A stretch of 51,932 nt of DNA, from the NCBI GenBank assembly GCA_026989455.1, contig JALSJH010000074.1, positions 1-51,932 on the forward strand. Reading direction: 5' to 3'. Shown one piece after another: positions 1-8,299 of the stretch (positions are counted from its first letter, which is position 1; each line of letters starts with the position of its first letter). The DNA comes from Chromatiales bacterium (GTDB lineage Bacteria; Pseudomonadota; Gammaproteobacteria; RBG-16-57-12). The translations under genes and the position numbers were made by a program. The notes under the pieces are model-generated. The model saw nothing but the letters and a program-made list of their open reading frames with translations, searched no databases and was not told where the DNA came from.

Positions 1-272
1 CGCTTGCGCTCGTAGCTGCCTACTTTTACATTCAATGTCTCATGTTTTGGCGGCACTTGCAGAAAAAAACCCTGCGCCTCTATTTTTGACAATATCTCTT
101 CGGCATTGTTGCTTGCCAGTTTGCTCTCCAGAGTAATTTCAATCTCCATCGCTAGGACAAATTCGCCCATTAATCGCTTGATGGTGTCTGGAATGGGGTC
201 GAAGTTATCTGCTTCGGCGAGATAAACGTAGTGATCTTCTCGGCGTTTTCCACGGTAGATGCTGCATTTCAT
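1..272 (-). CDS. ycgL: YcgL domain protein, cut by the left window edge
   Basis: Ninety codons read leftward from the ATG at 270-272 and run off the window without a stop, so the C-terminus is missing. The start (MKCSIYRGKRREDHYVYLAE) and the later segment with GFFLQVPP fit the small YcgL (DUF709) family of about 95-110 residues, whose molecular function is unknown. It begins 19 bp after the barrel-like gene at 292-993 and follows mfd on the same strand, so it is probably the last visible gene of the mfd operon. The family call is from recalled pattern only; the reading frame is clear. Confidence 0.72.
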   Translation of the reverse strand, partial: MKCSIYRGKRREDHYVYLAEADNFDPIPDTIKRLMGEFVLAMEIEITLESKLASNNAEEILSKIEAQGFFLQVPPKHETLNVKVGSYERK

Positions 273-291
273 GGTGATGATCCTATCTAAA

Positions 292-993
292 TTAAAATTG
301 ATGTGAGAAAAAAAGTGCTACGCCGCGTTGAGCGCCACTACGGGCGATTAACTCAATGCGGCCATTATGGGTGGTTTTATAGCCGATCGCAGCATAATTC
401 CCGCTGTTGCTGCGGCTCTTAAAGCTTAGATTGCTGCTATTGGTGCCGGTAATAGTGGTGAGCGTGCGTTGTTCAGTTCCGTCGATCCATGCGAAGAATT
501 TACCCAAGGAGAAGCGAAAGTCGGCAGTGTTCATAATAAGGCCTAACTCGGCATTTAGGTCGTGCCAGCTGAGGGTGGTGACGGTTGTATTTTGATCACC
601 CTTCAGGCGGTTATAGCTATAGGCCAGCGACCAGTGCAGGTTGAATCGGCTGGGTTGTTGTTGTGGTTTTCTCAGCTGAATGCCGACAAATTGCCCCGAA
701 GGCAAGGTGCCCGCAGCCCAGAGTTGATCATCATGGGAGGCGTTCAGGTAGCCAATGTGTAGCCCGCCCTGTAGCCACTGATAGGGTGACTCGTAGGCGG
801 TTAATTTTAGTCGCTGGGTGCGTATTGTGCTTTCGTTGGTGTTGGCCTGGCCTTGTAGCGGTTGTCTGTGGTTTTCGATGGAGAGGCTGATCTCAGCGCC
901 GGGCCTGAGATAACTGCTCTCATCAAATGCTGATGCTGTGGGGATAATGCCAAGGCCAGCAATCAGTATGCAGACTCTTTTGCCATATTTCAT
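292..993 (-). CDS. Small putative outer-membrane beta-barrel protein
   Basis: 233 residues. The N-terminus has a signal peptide: basic MKYGKR, a hydrophobic core and a likely cleavage after ASA near residue 22. The mature part has alternating polar and hydrophobic strands and no membrane helix, and it ends in VALFFSHQF. A C-terminal Phe with alternating hydrophobics is the usual outer-membrane barrel assembly signal. The start lies 2 bp after the mfd stop, with a GGAAGAG ribosome site inside the mfd 3' end, so the two are co-transcribed. I do not recognise a family. It could be a small porin-like or OmpW-sized barrel, but no substrate can be inferred. Confidence 0.6.
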   Translation of the reverse strand: MKYGKRVCILIAGLGIIPTASAFDESSYLRPGAEISLSIENHRQPLQGQANTNESTIRTQRLKLTAYESPYQWLQGGLHIGYLNASHDDQLWAAGTLPSGQFVGIQLRKPQQQPSRFNLHWSLAYSYNRLKGDQNTTVTTLSWHDLNAELGLIMNTADFRFSLGKFFAWIDGTEQRTLTTITGTNSSNLSFKSRSNSGNYAAIGYKTTHNGRIELIARSGAQRGVALFFSHQF

Positions 994-995
994 CG

Positions 996-3900
996 CTACT
1001 CTTCCAGTGTCGAGAGTAGTTTATCCACCGCAGCAATACGGTCAGTCACCTCAGCCAGTGGCTGGATGATTTTAAGCCGTTGCTGGGGGTCAAGCTGATA
1101 ACGTTGTGCTTGTGCCTGAATCAGTTGGATAATTTTGATGGGATCAATGTTGGGTTTTTCATCGAATGTGATGCGTCCACCACCGGCCCCCATTTCTATT
1201 TTGTGGATTCCCATGGGGGTGGCTTTCAGTTTTAGCTTGGTGATATTAAACAGATTTTTAAGTTGCTCTGGCAGTAATCCAAAGCGGTCGATCATCTCCA
1301 CTTGAAGCTCGCGCAGCGAGGCCAGACTGTTGGCACTGGCGATGCGCTTGTACATCATCAGGCGATTATGAACATCGGGTAGGTAATCATCCGGGATCAG
1401 CGTCGGTGCTCCAATATCGATTTCGGCACCGTGGTCGAGCGGTCGTTCCAGGTCGGGCTGGCGACCCTCTTTTAGATCCTTGACGGCTCTGTCTAACATA
1501 TCCATGTACATGTTGTAGCCAATTTCATGCATTTGACCACTCTGGTCTTCACCGAGCAGCTCTCCCGCGCCCCGAATCTCCAGATCGTGGGTAGCGAGGG
1601 TGAAGCCGGTGCCCAGCTCTTTGATGGACTCTAATGCTTCGATTCGCTTTCGGGCATCGGCAGTCATGCTGCGCCGGGGCGGGGTGATTAAGTAGGCGTA
1701 GGCACGGTGGTGTGAACGTCCAACCCGTCCCCGCAGCTGGTAAAGCTGTGCCAGACCAAAGTGGTCGGCGCGATCAATGATAATGGTATTGGCGGTGGGG
1801 ATGTCGATGCCGGTCTCAATAATAGTGGTGCAGACCAGTATGTTAAAACGCTGGTGATAGAAGTCTGACATGACCTGCTCTAACTCACGCTCACGCATCT
1901 GTCCGTGGGCCACTTCAATTTTTGCCTCTGGAATTAATTCGCCGAGTTCCCGCGCCGTTTTTTCAATGGTCTCCACTTTGTTGTGCAGTAGATAAACCTG
2001 TCCACCCCGTTTAATTTCGCGCAGACACGCCTCCTGGATGGTCGCCTTGTTCCACTGAGTGATAAAGGTTTTGACCGAGAGGCGTTTCGCCGGTGGGGTT
2101 GCGATGATGGAGAGGTCGCGCATGCCGGACATGGACATATTCAGGGTGCGTGGAATGGGCGTGGCGGTGAGGGTCAGTATATCTACCTCACTGCGCATCG
2201 CTTTGAATTGCTCTTTTTGACGCACCCCAAAGCGGTGCTCCTCATCGATGATTAATAACCCCAGACGCTTGAACTTGATGCTGCTTTGTAGCAGTTTGTG
2301 GGTGCCGATGACAATATCAACTGTGCCATTCTCCAAACCGGCCAGTGTGGCATCACTCTCTTTTTTAGAGCGAAAGCGTGAAAGGGTGGCAACGTTAACG
2401 GGCCAGTCGGCAAAACGGTCTTTGAAGTTTTCAAAGTGCTGCTGTGCCAGCAAAGTCGTGGGTACTAGCACCGCCACTTGCTTGCCCGCTTGAGTGGCCA
2501 AAAAGGCGGCACGCATCGCCACTTCGGTTTTACCAAAACCCACGTCACCACAAATTAGCCGATCCATTGGCTTGGTGGAGGACATATCATCGATAACATC
2601 CAGAATCGCTTGCTCCTGGTCGGGTGTCTCCTCGAAGGGGAACTGGGCGGCGAAGGCGTTGTAGAAGTCTTGATCGTAGCGGTATTGAAAGCCTTCGCGT
2701 GTTTCACGTTTGGCATAAATGGCGAGCAGCTCAGCCGCCACGTCACGAATTTTCTCTTTTGCTTTTCTCTTGGCCTTCTCCCACTGAACACTGCCGAGTT
2801 TATGGAGCGGGGCGTGTTCCGGGTCTGAGCCGCTGTAACGGCTAATGAGGTGCAGTGAGGAGACCGGCACGTAGAGTTTGTCGTTACGGGCGTATTCAAG
2901 GGCCAAAAACTCATTTTCCATGCCCCCCGCAGTGATTTTTTGTAGCCCCAAGTAGCGGCCTACGCCATGGTCGATATGCACCACAGGCGAGCCGACTTGC
3001 AGCTCTGCAAGGTTATGAATCGCTTTTTCGCCCTCATTGTTGCGGCGTTTACGGCGGCGGCGCTGCATAACCTGTTGGCCAAAGAGCTGTGGCTCGGTAA
3101 TGACCGCAATTTGTGGCTGATCCAGTAGCAAACCGTGTTCCAGCGGGGCAATGGCGATGCCGGTTTTGCTTGAACCCTCTATGAACTCCTGCCAGCTATT
3201 AAAGAGCTGAGGGCGGATATCGTAACCCTTCAGTAACTCCAATAACGCTTCACGGCGGCCTGCGGACTCTGCGGCAAATAGAACACGCCCTTTAAAATCA
3301 CCCAAAAAAGCTAACAACGCTTTCGCGGGTTGCTGGCCACGGATATCGAAAGCCAGCGGTGGTGGTTGCTGGGTGGCATAGTTGAATTTACCGGCGGCTT
3401 CATCCTGTTCAAAATGCTGAATATTGATCAGTGGTAGCTTGTTGAGCAGGTTGAAGAGTTCATCGGTTTTAAGAAAGAGCTGCTGTGGTGGCAAAATAGG
3501 CCGCTCTACATCATGGCGGCGCTGCTGATAGCGATTCACTACTTCGGTGCTGAATGTCTCACTGGCTTCGTGTACCGCGTGGTCGATGCAGACCAATGTG
3601 TTGTCGGGCAGGTAGTCGAACAGGGTGGATGTCTCATCGAAAAAGAGCGGTAAATAGTACTCAATACCTGCGGGGGCGATGCCATTTGTAATGTCGTTGT
3701 AGAGGTTTGATTTCAGGGTATCTCCCGCAAATTCGTCCCGGTAGCGCTCACGAAAGCGGTTGATTGCCTCTGGTGTGAACGGAAACTCTTTGGCCGGTAA
3801 CAGGCGGATGCTATTGACTTTGTCGATGGAGCGCTGAGTTTCGGGGTCGAAGGTGCGGATGGATTCAATTTCAATATCCATCAGATCGATACGGTACGGG

Positions 3901-4451
3901 AACTCGCTGCCCATGGGGAATATATCCAATACGCTACCCCGCACCGCAAACTCACCATGCTCAACAACCTGGGAAACGGCACGGTAACTGCTGGCATCCA
4001 GGCGGCGACGAAATGACTCAATCTCCAGCTTGTCGCCCACATCCAAGGCGAGGGTATTGCCCTGTAAGTAGTGTTTGTCGGGCAGACGGTGGAGCAGGGT
4101 CGAGACCGGAACAATTAATATTCCCTTATCTAGCAGGGGTAGGCGGCTCAGGGTGAGTAGGCGTTCGGAGATGATATCTTGATGGGGTGAGAACTGGTCG
4201 TAGGGCAGTGTCTCCCAATCTGGAAAGTGGATGACGGGCTGATCGTCATGACTGCCGGCATAAAAACGCAGAGCACTCTCTAAACGAACGGCACTGGGCG
4301 TATCTTCAGTAATGAGCAGTACAAGTTGCTTCTTTTCCCTTAGTGCTGCGCTAATGGCGAGAGCATCGGCACTGCCATACAAACGCCCCCAGTGGATCTT
4401 ATCGCGACTGGATTTGGGGAGTGGTGGTGTGAGTGCACTGCAATAGGGCAT
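996..4451 (-). CDS. mfd: Transcription-repair coupling factor Mfd
   Basis: 1151 residues, the usual Mfd length. Mfd is a cytoplasmic DNA translocase that removes RNA polymerase stalled at lesions and recruits UvrA. Visible in order: a UvrB-like N-terminal module (about 1-330), a CarD-like RNA polymerase interaction domain with GSPVVHIDHGVGRYLGL (about 480-560), a superfamily 2 helicase with Walker A GDVGFGKT (635-642) and DEEH (736-739), TATPIPRTL, QLRGRVGRS, and a C-terminal TRCF domain. All motor motifs are intact. It follows the Sel1 gene by 85 bp and precedes the barrel-like gene by 2 bp on the same strand. Confidence 0.98.
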   Translation of the reverse strand: MPYCSALTPPLPKSSRDKIHWGRLYGSADALAISAALREKKQLVLLITEDTPSAVRLESALRFYAGSHDDQPVIHFPDWETLPYDQFSPHQDIISERLLTLSRLPLLDKGILIVPVSTLLHRLPDKHYLQGNTLALDVGDKLEIESFRRRLDASSYRAVSQVVEHGEFAVRGSVLDIFPMGSEFPYRIDLMDIEIESIRTFDPETQRSIDKVNSIRLLPAKEFPFTPEAINRFRERYRDEFAGDTLKSNLYNDITNGIAPAGIEYYLPLFFDETSTLFDYLPDNTLVCIDHAVHEASETFSTEVVNRYQQRRHDVERPILPPQQLFLKTDELFNLLNKLPLINIQHFEQDEAAGKFNYATQQPPPLAFDIRGQQPAKALLAFLGDFKGRVLFAAESAGRREALLELLKGYDIRPQLFNSWQEFIEGSSKTGIAIAPLEHGLLLDQPQIAVITEPQLFGQQVMQRRRRKRRNNEGEKAIHNLAELQVGSPVVHIDHGVGRYLGLQKITAGGMENEFLALEYARNDKLYVPVSSLHLISRYSGSDPEHAPLHKLGSVQWEKAKRKAKEKIRDVAAELLAIYAKRETREGFQYRYDQDFYNAFAAQFPFEETPDQEQAILDVIDDMSSTKPMDRLICGDVGFGKTEVAMRAAFLATQAGKQVAVLVPTTLLAQQHFENFKDRFADWPVNVATLSRFRSKKESDATLAGLENGTVDIVIGTHKLLQSSIKFKRLGLLIIDEEHRFGVRQKEQFKAMRSEVDILTLTATPIPRTLNMSMSGMRDLSIIATPPAKRLSVKTFITQWNKATIQEACLREIKRGGQVYLLHNKVETIEKTARELGELIPEAKIEVAHGQMRERELEQVMSDFYHQRFNILVCTTIIETGIDIPTANTIIIDRADHFGLAQLYQLRGRVGRSHHRAYAYLITPPRRSMTADARKRIEALESIKELGTGFTLATHDLEIRGAGELLGEDQSGQMHEIGYNMYMDMLDRAVKDLKEGRQPDLERPLDHGAEIDIGAPTLIPDDYLPDVHNRLMMYKRIASANSLASLRELQVEMIDRFGLLPEQLKNLFNITKLKLKATPMGIHKIEMGAGGGRITFDEKPNIDPIKIIQLIQAQAQRYQLDPQQRLKIIQPLAEVTDRIAAVDKLLSTLEE

Positions 4452-4536
4452 GAAAGCGGCCGATTAATCAATATTTTGGGGCGGCTAGTTTAACCTAAAT
4501 TTGCCCATCAACCGAATTTTGTAGCCGCAGTGGGGG

Positions 4537-5292
4537 CTACTCTGTGCTGTTTTCGCCGCCGTTAATGCTATGGCGCATCGGTTGCGGATTGTGCTCGATA
4601 GGCTTTTCGACCTCTACTTCAATACCCAGGCTTTGTAGTATCTCTGCTGCCTCGTTCACCTTGAGTTGATGAGCACTTTTCAGCAGGTGAATGGCCATCT
4701 CCTGATCTTGGTCGACACCGAGGCCATTGAGATAGAATAAGCCGAGATTGTAGAGTGAGTTGCCATAGGCCTTTTCTGCGCCGATTTGATACCACTTAAA
4801 CGCTTCGGTATAGCTCTGCTCGACACCCAGTCCGTGCTCATACATCGCCCCCAGATTGTGTTGGGCGATAATGTGGTCTTGCGCTGCAGCCAAGCGATAC
4901 CACTCAATGGCTCGCTTGTAATCCTGCTCAACACCCAGGCCGCGGTGATATAACCAACCAATGGTTGATTGCGATTTTGCATGGCCTTGTTCGGCCAGTG
5001 GTTGCCATATCTCTAGGGCCGCAGCGTAGTCTTTAAACCAATAGAGCAGTTGGCCTTGCATAAACATGCGATGTATTGGGTCGGTGATTCTGCTGAGCTC
5101 TGTCTGCTCTTCTTCATCCTCTGCTTTTTCGTTGACCGCTGGGATGGCTAGCAGCTCTTGGCTGGGACTATCTAGCGATGGCTCTTCTGCGTTGACTGTT
5201 TCAGCATGAAGCGTACTGATGCAGAGTAGTAGTGGCAGCAAACAGAGTGCTGTTTTAGAAAAAAGCGTGAGATTGGATTGTGATGTCATCAT
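4537..5292 (-). CDS. Secreted Sel1-repeat protein
   Basis: 251 residues with a signal peptide (hydrophobic core near residues 14-28, ending STLHA), so it probably acts in the periplasm. An acidic linker is followed from about residue 75 by helical repeats of 36 residues: at least three Sel1-like units with the pattern A-x-x-x-L-G-x-x-Y-x-x-G-L-G-V-x-x-D/S-Y, plus a degenerate first unit (YAAALEIWQPLAEQGH). Sel1 repeats are protein-binding scaffolds with no enzyme activity. It lies upstream of mfd on the same strand. A 51-bp deletion copy of the palindromic element ends 36 bp before the start codon, so the promoter must overlap or lie beyond that insertion. The partner is unknown. Confidence 0.85.
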   Translation of the reverse strand: MMTSQSNLTLFSKTALCLLPLLLCISTLHAETVNAEEPSLDSPSQELLAIPAVNEKAEDEEEQTELSRITDPIHRMFMQGQLLYWFKDYAAALEIWQPLAEQGHAKSQSTIGWLYHRGLGVEQDYKRAIEWYRLAAAQDHIIAQHNLGAMYEHGLGVEQSYTEAFKWYQIGAEKAYGNSLYNLGLFYLNGLGVDQDQEMAIHLLKSAHQLKVNEAAEILQSLGIEVEVEKPIEHNPQPMRHSINGGENSTE

Positions 5293-5328
5293 TTTATTTT
5301 ATACCAGACCGCAGGGCGGTTGTTTGAG

Positions 5329-5379
5329 GAAGCTCTGATCAAGTCATGAATGTTTTATGCTGGCTTAATCAGAGACTCC
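5329..5379 (+). mobile_element. Palindromic mobile element, copy 1 (51-bp internal-deletion form)
   Basis: It begins with GAAGCTCTGATCAAGTCATG and ends with CTTAATCAGAGACTCC, the two ends of the 157-bp element, joined at a CT shared by both sides. The middle 106 bp are missing. It is flanked by perfect 5-bp direct repeats TTGAG at 5324-5328 and 5380-5384. It sits 36 bp upstream of the Sel1 gene start. A second weak match to an element end (GAAGAGTCTGATG) begins at 5384. Confidence 0.85.
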
Positions 5380-5465
5380 TTGAGAAGAGTCTGATGTAAC
5401 TACCCACCGTATCGGTAAGGTTTTATTTTTATTGAGACAGCGGGGCACTCTGAACGCTCACGCTG

Positions 5466-7133
5466 TCATATCCCAAATTTCTTATAGGTGATTCGGTGGG
5501 GCTGGTCGGCTTTATCCCCTAATCGGCGCTTCTTATCCTCTTCGTATTCGGCATAGTTGCCCTCAAACCACTCCACATGACTGTCGCCCTCAAAGGCCAG
5601 CATATGGGTGGCGATACGATCTAGGAACCAGCGATCATGTGAGATGACGACCACGCAGCCGCCAAACTCCAGCAGTGCCTCTTCCAGGGCACGCAAGGTT
5701 TCAATATCAAGGTCGTTGGTTGGCTCATCCAGCAGCAGCACATTGCCACCACTTTGCAATAGCTTGGCAAGATGCAGGCGGTTGCGCTCACCCCCTGATA
5801 GGTCGCTCACTCTCTTTTGCTGGTCGCTCCCTTTAAAGTTGAAACGACTGAGGTAGGCGCGTGAATTGATCTGCATATTGCCGATGTTGATCATCTCTTG
5901 CTCATTCGAGACCTCTTGCCAGACGGTTTTGCTTCCATCCAGCGCGTCACGGCTCTGGTCGACATAAGCGAGTTTCACGGTGTCGCCAATACGTAGTTCG
6001 CCTGAGTCTGGTTTTTCAATGCCCATTAACATCTTGAACAGGGTCGATTTACCCGCACCATTGGGGCCTATAACACCGACAATGCCACCCGGTGGCAGCG
6101 TAAAGTTGAGATTATCAAACAGCAGCCGATCGCCAAAACCTTTGTTCAGGTTGTTGGCTTCAATCACCAAATCACCCAGACGTGGGCCGGGTGGGATAAA
6201 CAGCTCATTGGTTTCGTTGCGGCTCTCCATATTTTGATTAGCCAACTCATCATAACGGGCGAGGCGCGCTTTACTCTTGGCGTGCCGCCCTTTCTGATTT
6301 GATCGAACCCACTCCAGCTCCGCTTTCATCGCCTTCATGCGTGCTTTTTCACCCTTATCCTCTTGTGCTAGGCGCTGGTTTTTCTGCTCTAGCCATGAGG
6401 AGTAGTTCCCCTCCCATGGAATGCCATGACCACGGTCAAGCTCCAAAATCCAGCCTGCCACATTGTCGAGGAAGTATCGATCATGGGTGACCGCAACCAC
6501 GGTGCCTTCAAATTCACACAGAAACTGCTCTAGCCAAGCGACTGACTCTGCATCCAGATGGTTGGTTGGTTCATCGAGCAGCAGCATGTCGGGGGCAGAG
6601 AGAATTAGTTTACAGAGGGCGACACGGCGACGTTCACCACCAGAAAGTTTGGTGACATCCGCATCCCAAGGTGGCAAGCGAAGGGCATCGGCGGCAATCT
6701 CCAGCTTGCGCTCCAGATTGTGGGCATCGGCGGCCTGAATAATATTCTCCAGCTTTGCCTGTTCGGCGGCGAGTGCATCGAAGTCGGCATCCGGCTCGGC
6801 GTAAGCGGCATAGACCGCATCCAGGCGGGTCATCGCTTGTTTAACTTCACCCAGTGCCTCTTCGATATTACCGCGCACATCTTTCTCCGGGTTTAACTCG
6901 GGCTCTTGTGAAAGGTAGCCAATGTTAATGCCAGGTTGAGGGCGTGCCTCACCTTCAAACTCTTTATCGATACCGGCCATAATGCGTAAAACCGTCGACT
7001 TTCCCGCGCCATTCAGACCCAAAACACCAATTTTGGCACCAGGGAAAAATGAGAGGGAGATATCTTTTATAATCGTGCGCTTAGGGGGAACCACTTTGCT
7101 CACCCGGTTCATGGTGTAGATATATTGGGCCAT
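5466..7133 (-). CDS. ettA: Energy-dependent translational throttle protein EttA
   Basis: 555 residues, the same length as the E. coli protein. It is an ABC-F ATPase without membrane segments that binds the ribosomal E site and gates entry into elongation according to the ATP/ADP ratio. Two ABC domains are visible: first Walker A GLNGAGKST, signature LSGGERRRVAL and Walker B LLLDEPTNHLD; then a charged linker rich in Arg and Lys; second Walker A GPNGAGKST, signature LSGGERNRLHL and LLLDEPTNDLD. The start MAQYIYTMNRVSK is typical of EttA rather than Uup or other ABC-F members. A divergent promoter region separates it from prmB. Confidence 0.96.
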   Translation of the reverse strand: MAQYIYTMNRVSKVVPPKRTIIKDISLSFFPGAKIGVLGLNGAGKSTVLRIMAGIDKEFEGEARPQPGINIGYLSQEPELNPEKDVRGNIEEALGEVKQAMTRLDAVYAAYAEPDADFDALAAEQAKLENIIQAADAHNLERKLEIAADALRLPPWDADVTKLSGGERRRVALCKLILSAPDMLLLDEPTNHLDAESVAWLEQFLCEFEGTVVAVTHDRYFLDNVAGWILELDRGHGIPWEGNYSSWLEQKNQRLAQEDKGEKARMKAMKAELEWVRSNQKGRHAKSKARLARYDELANQNMESRNETNELFIPPGPRLGDLVIEANNLNKGFGDRLLFDNLNFTLPPGGIVGVIGPNGAGKSTLFKMLMGIEKPDSGELRIGDTVKLAYVDQSRDALDGSKTVWQEVSNEQEMINIGNMQINSRAYLSRFNFKGSDQQKRVSDLSGGERNRLHLAKLLQSGGNVLLLDEPTNDLDIETLRALEEALLEFGGCVVVISHDRWFLDRIATHMLAFEGDSHVEWFEGNYAEYEEDKKRRLGDKADQPHRITYKKFGI

Positions 7134-7178
7134 GTTCTTCTTCTGTATGTGAGTTGCCGTCAGGAGCGTGTTGGCCTG

Positions 7179-7207
7179 AGTATAACAACTCGATAGCAGA
7201 GTGATAA
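7179..7207 (-). promoter_or_regulatory. Sigma70-type promoter for ettA
   Basis: Read on the minus strand: -35 TTATCA (7207-7202), a 17-bp spacer, -10 TATACT (7184-7179), followed 45 bp later by the ettA start. It lies close to the prmB promoter on the other strand. Confidence 0.5.
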
Positions 7208-7217
7208 TGAATATTCA

Positions 7218-7246
7218 CTGCATCTCACGAGGGTTATGCCTATAAT
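7218..7246 (+). promoter_or_regulatory. Sigma70-type promoter for prmB
   Basis: A perfect -10 TATAAT at 7241-7246, with a weak -35 CTGCAT at 7218-7223 and a 17-bp spacer. It is 33 bp before the prmB start. Confidence 0.45.
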
Positions 7247-7279
7247 GGGCGAATTTTTTTACAATGACTGGCTGTAGCG

Positions 7280-8206
7280 ATGAGAGACGAAGCTGTTCGC
7301 GATCTTCACACCGTGCGGGATTTTATCCGTTGGGGGGTGAGTCGCTTTACCGAAAATGAACTCTACTTCGGGCATGGAACCGATAATGCGCTGGATGAGT
7401 CATTGGCGCTGGTACTCCATGCACTGCATCTGCCCTTTGGGCTGCCGGATTCACTGCTGGAAGGGCGCTTGACGCAAGCAGAGAAGGTTTCGGTTGTTGA
7501 GCTGTTGGTTCAACGCATTGAGCAGCGGCTGCCAGCGGCCTATCTGACCAATAAAGCACTTTTTTGTGGCATCCCCTTCTATGTAGATGAGCGGGTATTG
7601 GTACCCCGTTCGCCGATTGCTGAACTGATCGAACAGCAATTCGCCCCTTGGGTGGAGCCTGATGAGGTGACCCAAATTCTCGATCTCTGCACCGGCAGTG
7701 GCTGCATTGCTATCGCCTCTGCCTATATGTTTCCTAATGCTCAGGTGGATGGCGTTGATATTTCAGAAGATGCGTTGGTCGTTGCGGGTATCAACACCGA
7801 ACGCCATAAATTGGCATCGCGCCTAAATTTGATACCATCCGATCTTTTCAATGGTGTGGCCGGTAAAAAATATCAGATTATCGTCAGCAATCCCCCCTAT
7901 GTCGATGCGGACGATATCGCCTCAATGCCGAAAGAGTTCCACCAAGAGCCAGCGATTGGGCTAGCCTCTGGCGCGGATGGTCTGGATATAACGCGGAAAA
8001 TCCTCTCGCAAGCGGCGGACTACCTCACTCCACAAGGCATACTGGTGGTTGAAGTGGGTAATAGCGAAGCCGCACTGCAGAAACAGCTCCCAAACCTCCC
8101 TTTTATGTGGCTCGATTTTGAGCGTGGTGGAGACGGTGTTTTTTTACTGACCCATGAGCAGTTGCTTGAGCATAAAGATGAGATTCAGAAGTGGGCGAGC
8201 AATTAG
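7280..8206 (+). CDS. prmB: Ribosomal protein L3 N5-glutamine methyltransferase PrmB
   Basis: 308 residues. It uses S-adenosylmethionine to methylate a glutamine side chain in ribosomal protein L3 during 50S assembly. The catalytic motif NPPY is at 204-207, and the SAM-binding motif ILDLCTGSGCIAIA is near 133-146. The long N-terminal helical part with FTENELYFGHGTDN and the PRSPIAELI segment match PrmB rather than the release-factor enzyme PrmC, which has the same core and is the main alternative. It is divergent from ettA, and hemN follows after 93 bp with its own promoter. Confidence 0.93.
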   Translation: MRDEAVRDLHTVRDFIRWGVSRFTENELYFGHGTDNALDESLALVLHALHLPFGLPDSLLEGRLTQAEKVSVVELLVQRIEQRLPAAYLTNKALFCGIPFYVDERVLVPRSPIAELIEQQFAPWVEPDEVTQILDLCTGSGCIAIASAYMFPNAQVDGVDISEDALVVAGINTERHKLASRLNLIPSDLFNGVAGKKYQIIVSNPPYVDADDIASMPKEFHQEPAIGLASGADGLDITRKILSQAADYLTPQGILVVEVGNSEAALQKQLPNLPFMWLDFERGGDGVFLLTHEQLLEHKDEIQKWASN

Positions 8207-8211
8207 TACAG

Positions 8212-8240
8212 TTGTTTACAACGAAAACGGTGCTTATACT
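8212..8240 (+). promoter_or_regulatory. Sigma70-type promoter for hemN
   Basis: -35 TTGTTT (8212-8217), 17-bp spacer, -10 TATACT (8235-8240), then a 59-bp leader to the hemN ATG. I looked for an FNR box (TTGAT-N4-ATCAA), as hemN is often oxygen-controlled, and found no convincing one. Confidence 0.5.
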
Positions 8241-8299
8241 ACGTAAAAAATACCCTGGATCAACCGGTTCAGGTGATAAAAAACAGAGGAACTTTATAG

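Noticed and set aside
8261-8282. FNR box upstream of hemN (GATCAACCGGTTCAGGTGAT)
   Set aside because: The half-sites and spacing do not match TTGAT-N4-ATCAA, so no oxygen-sensing site is claimed.
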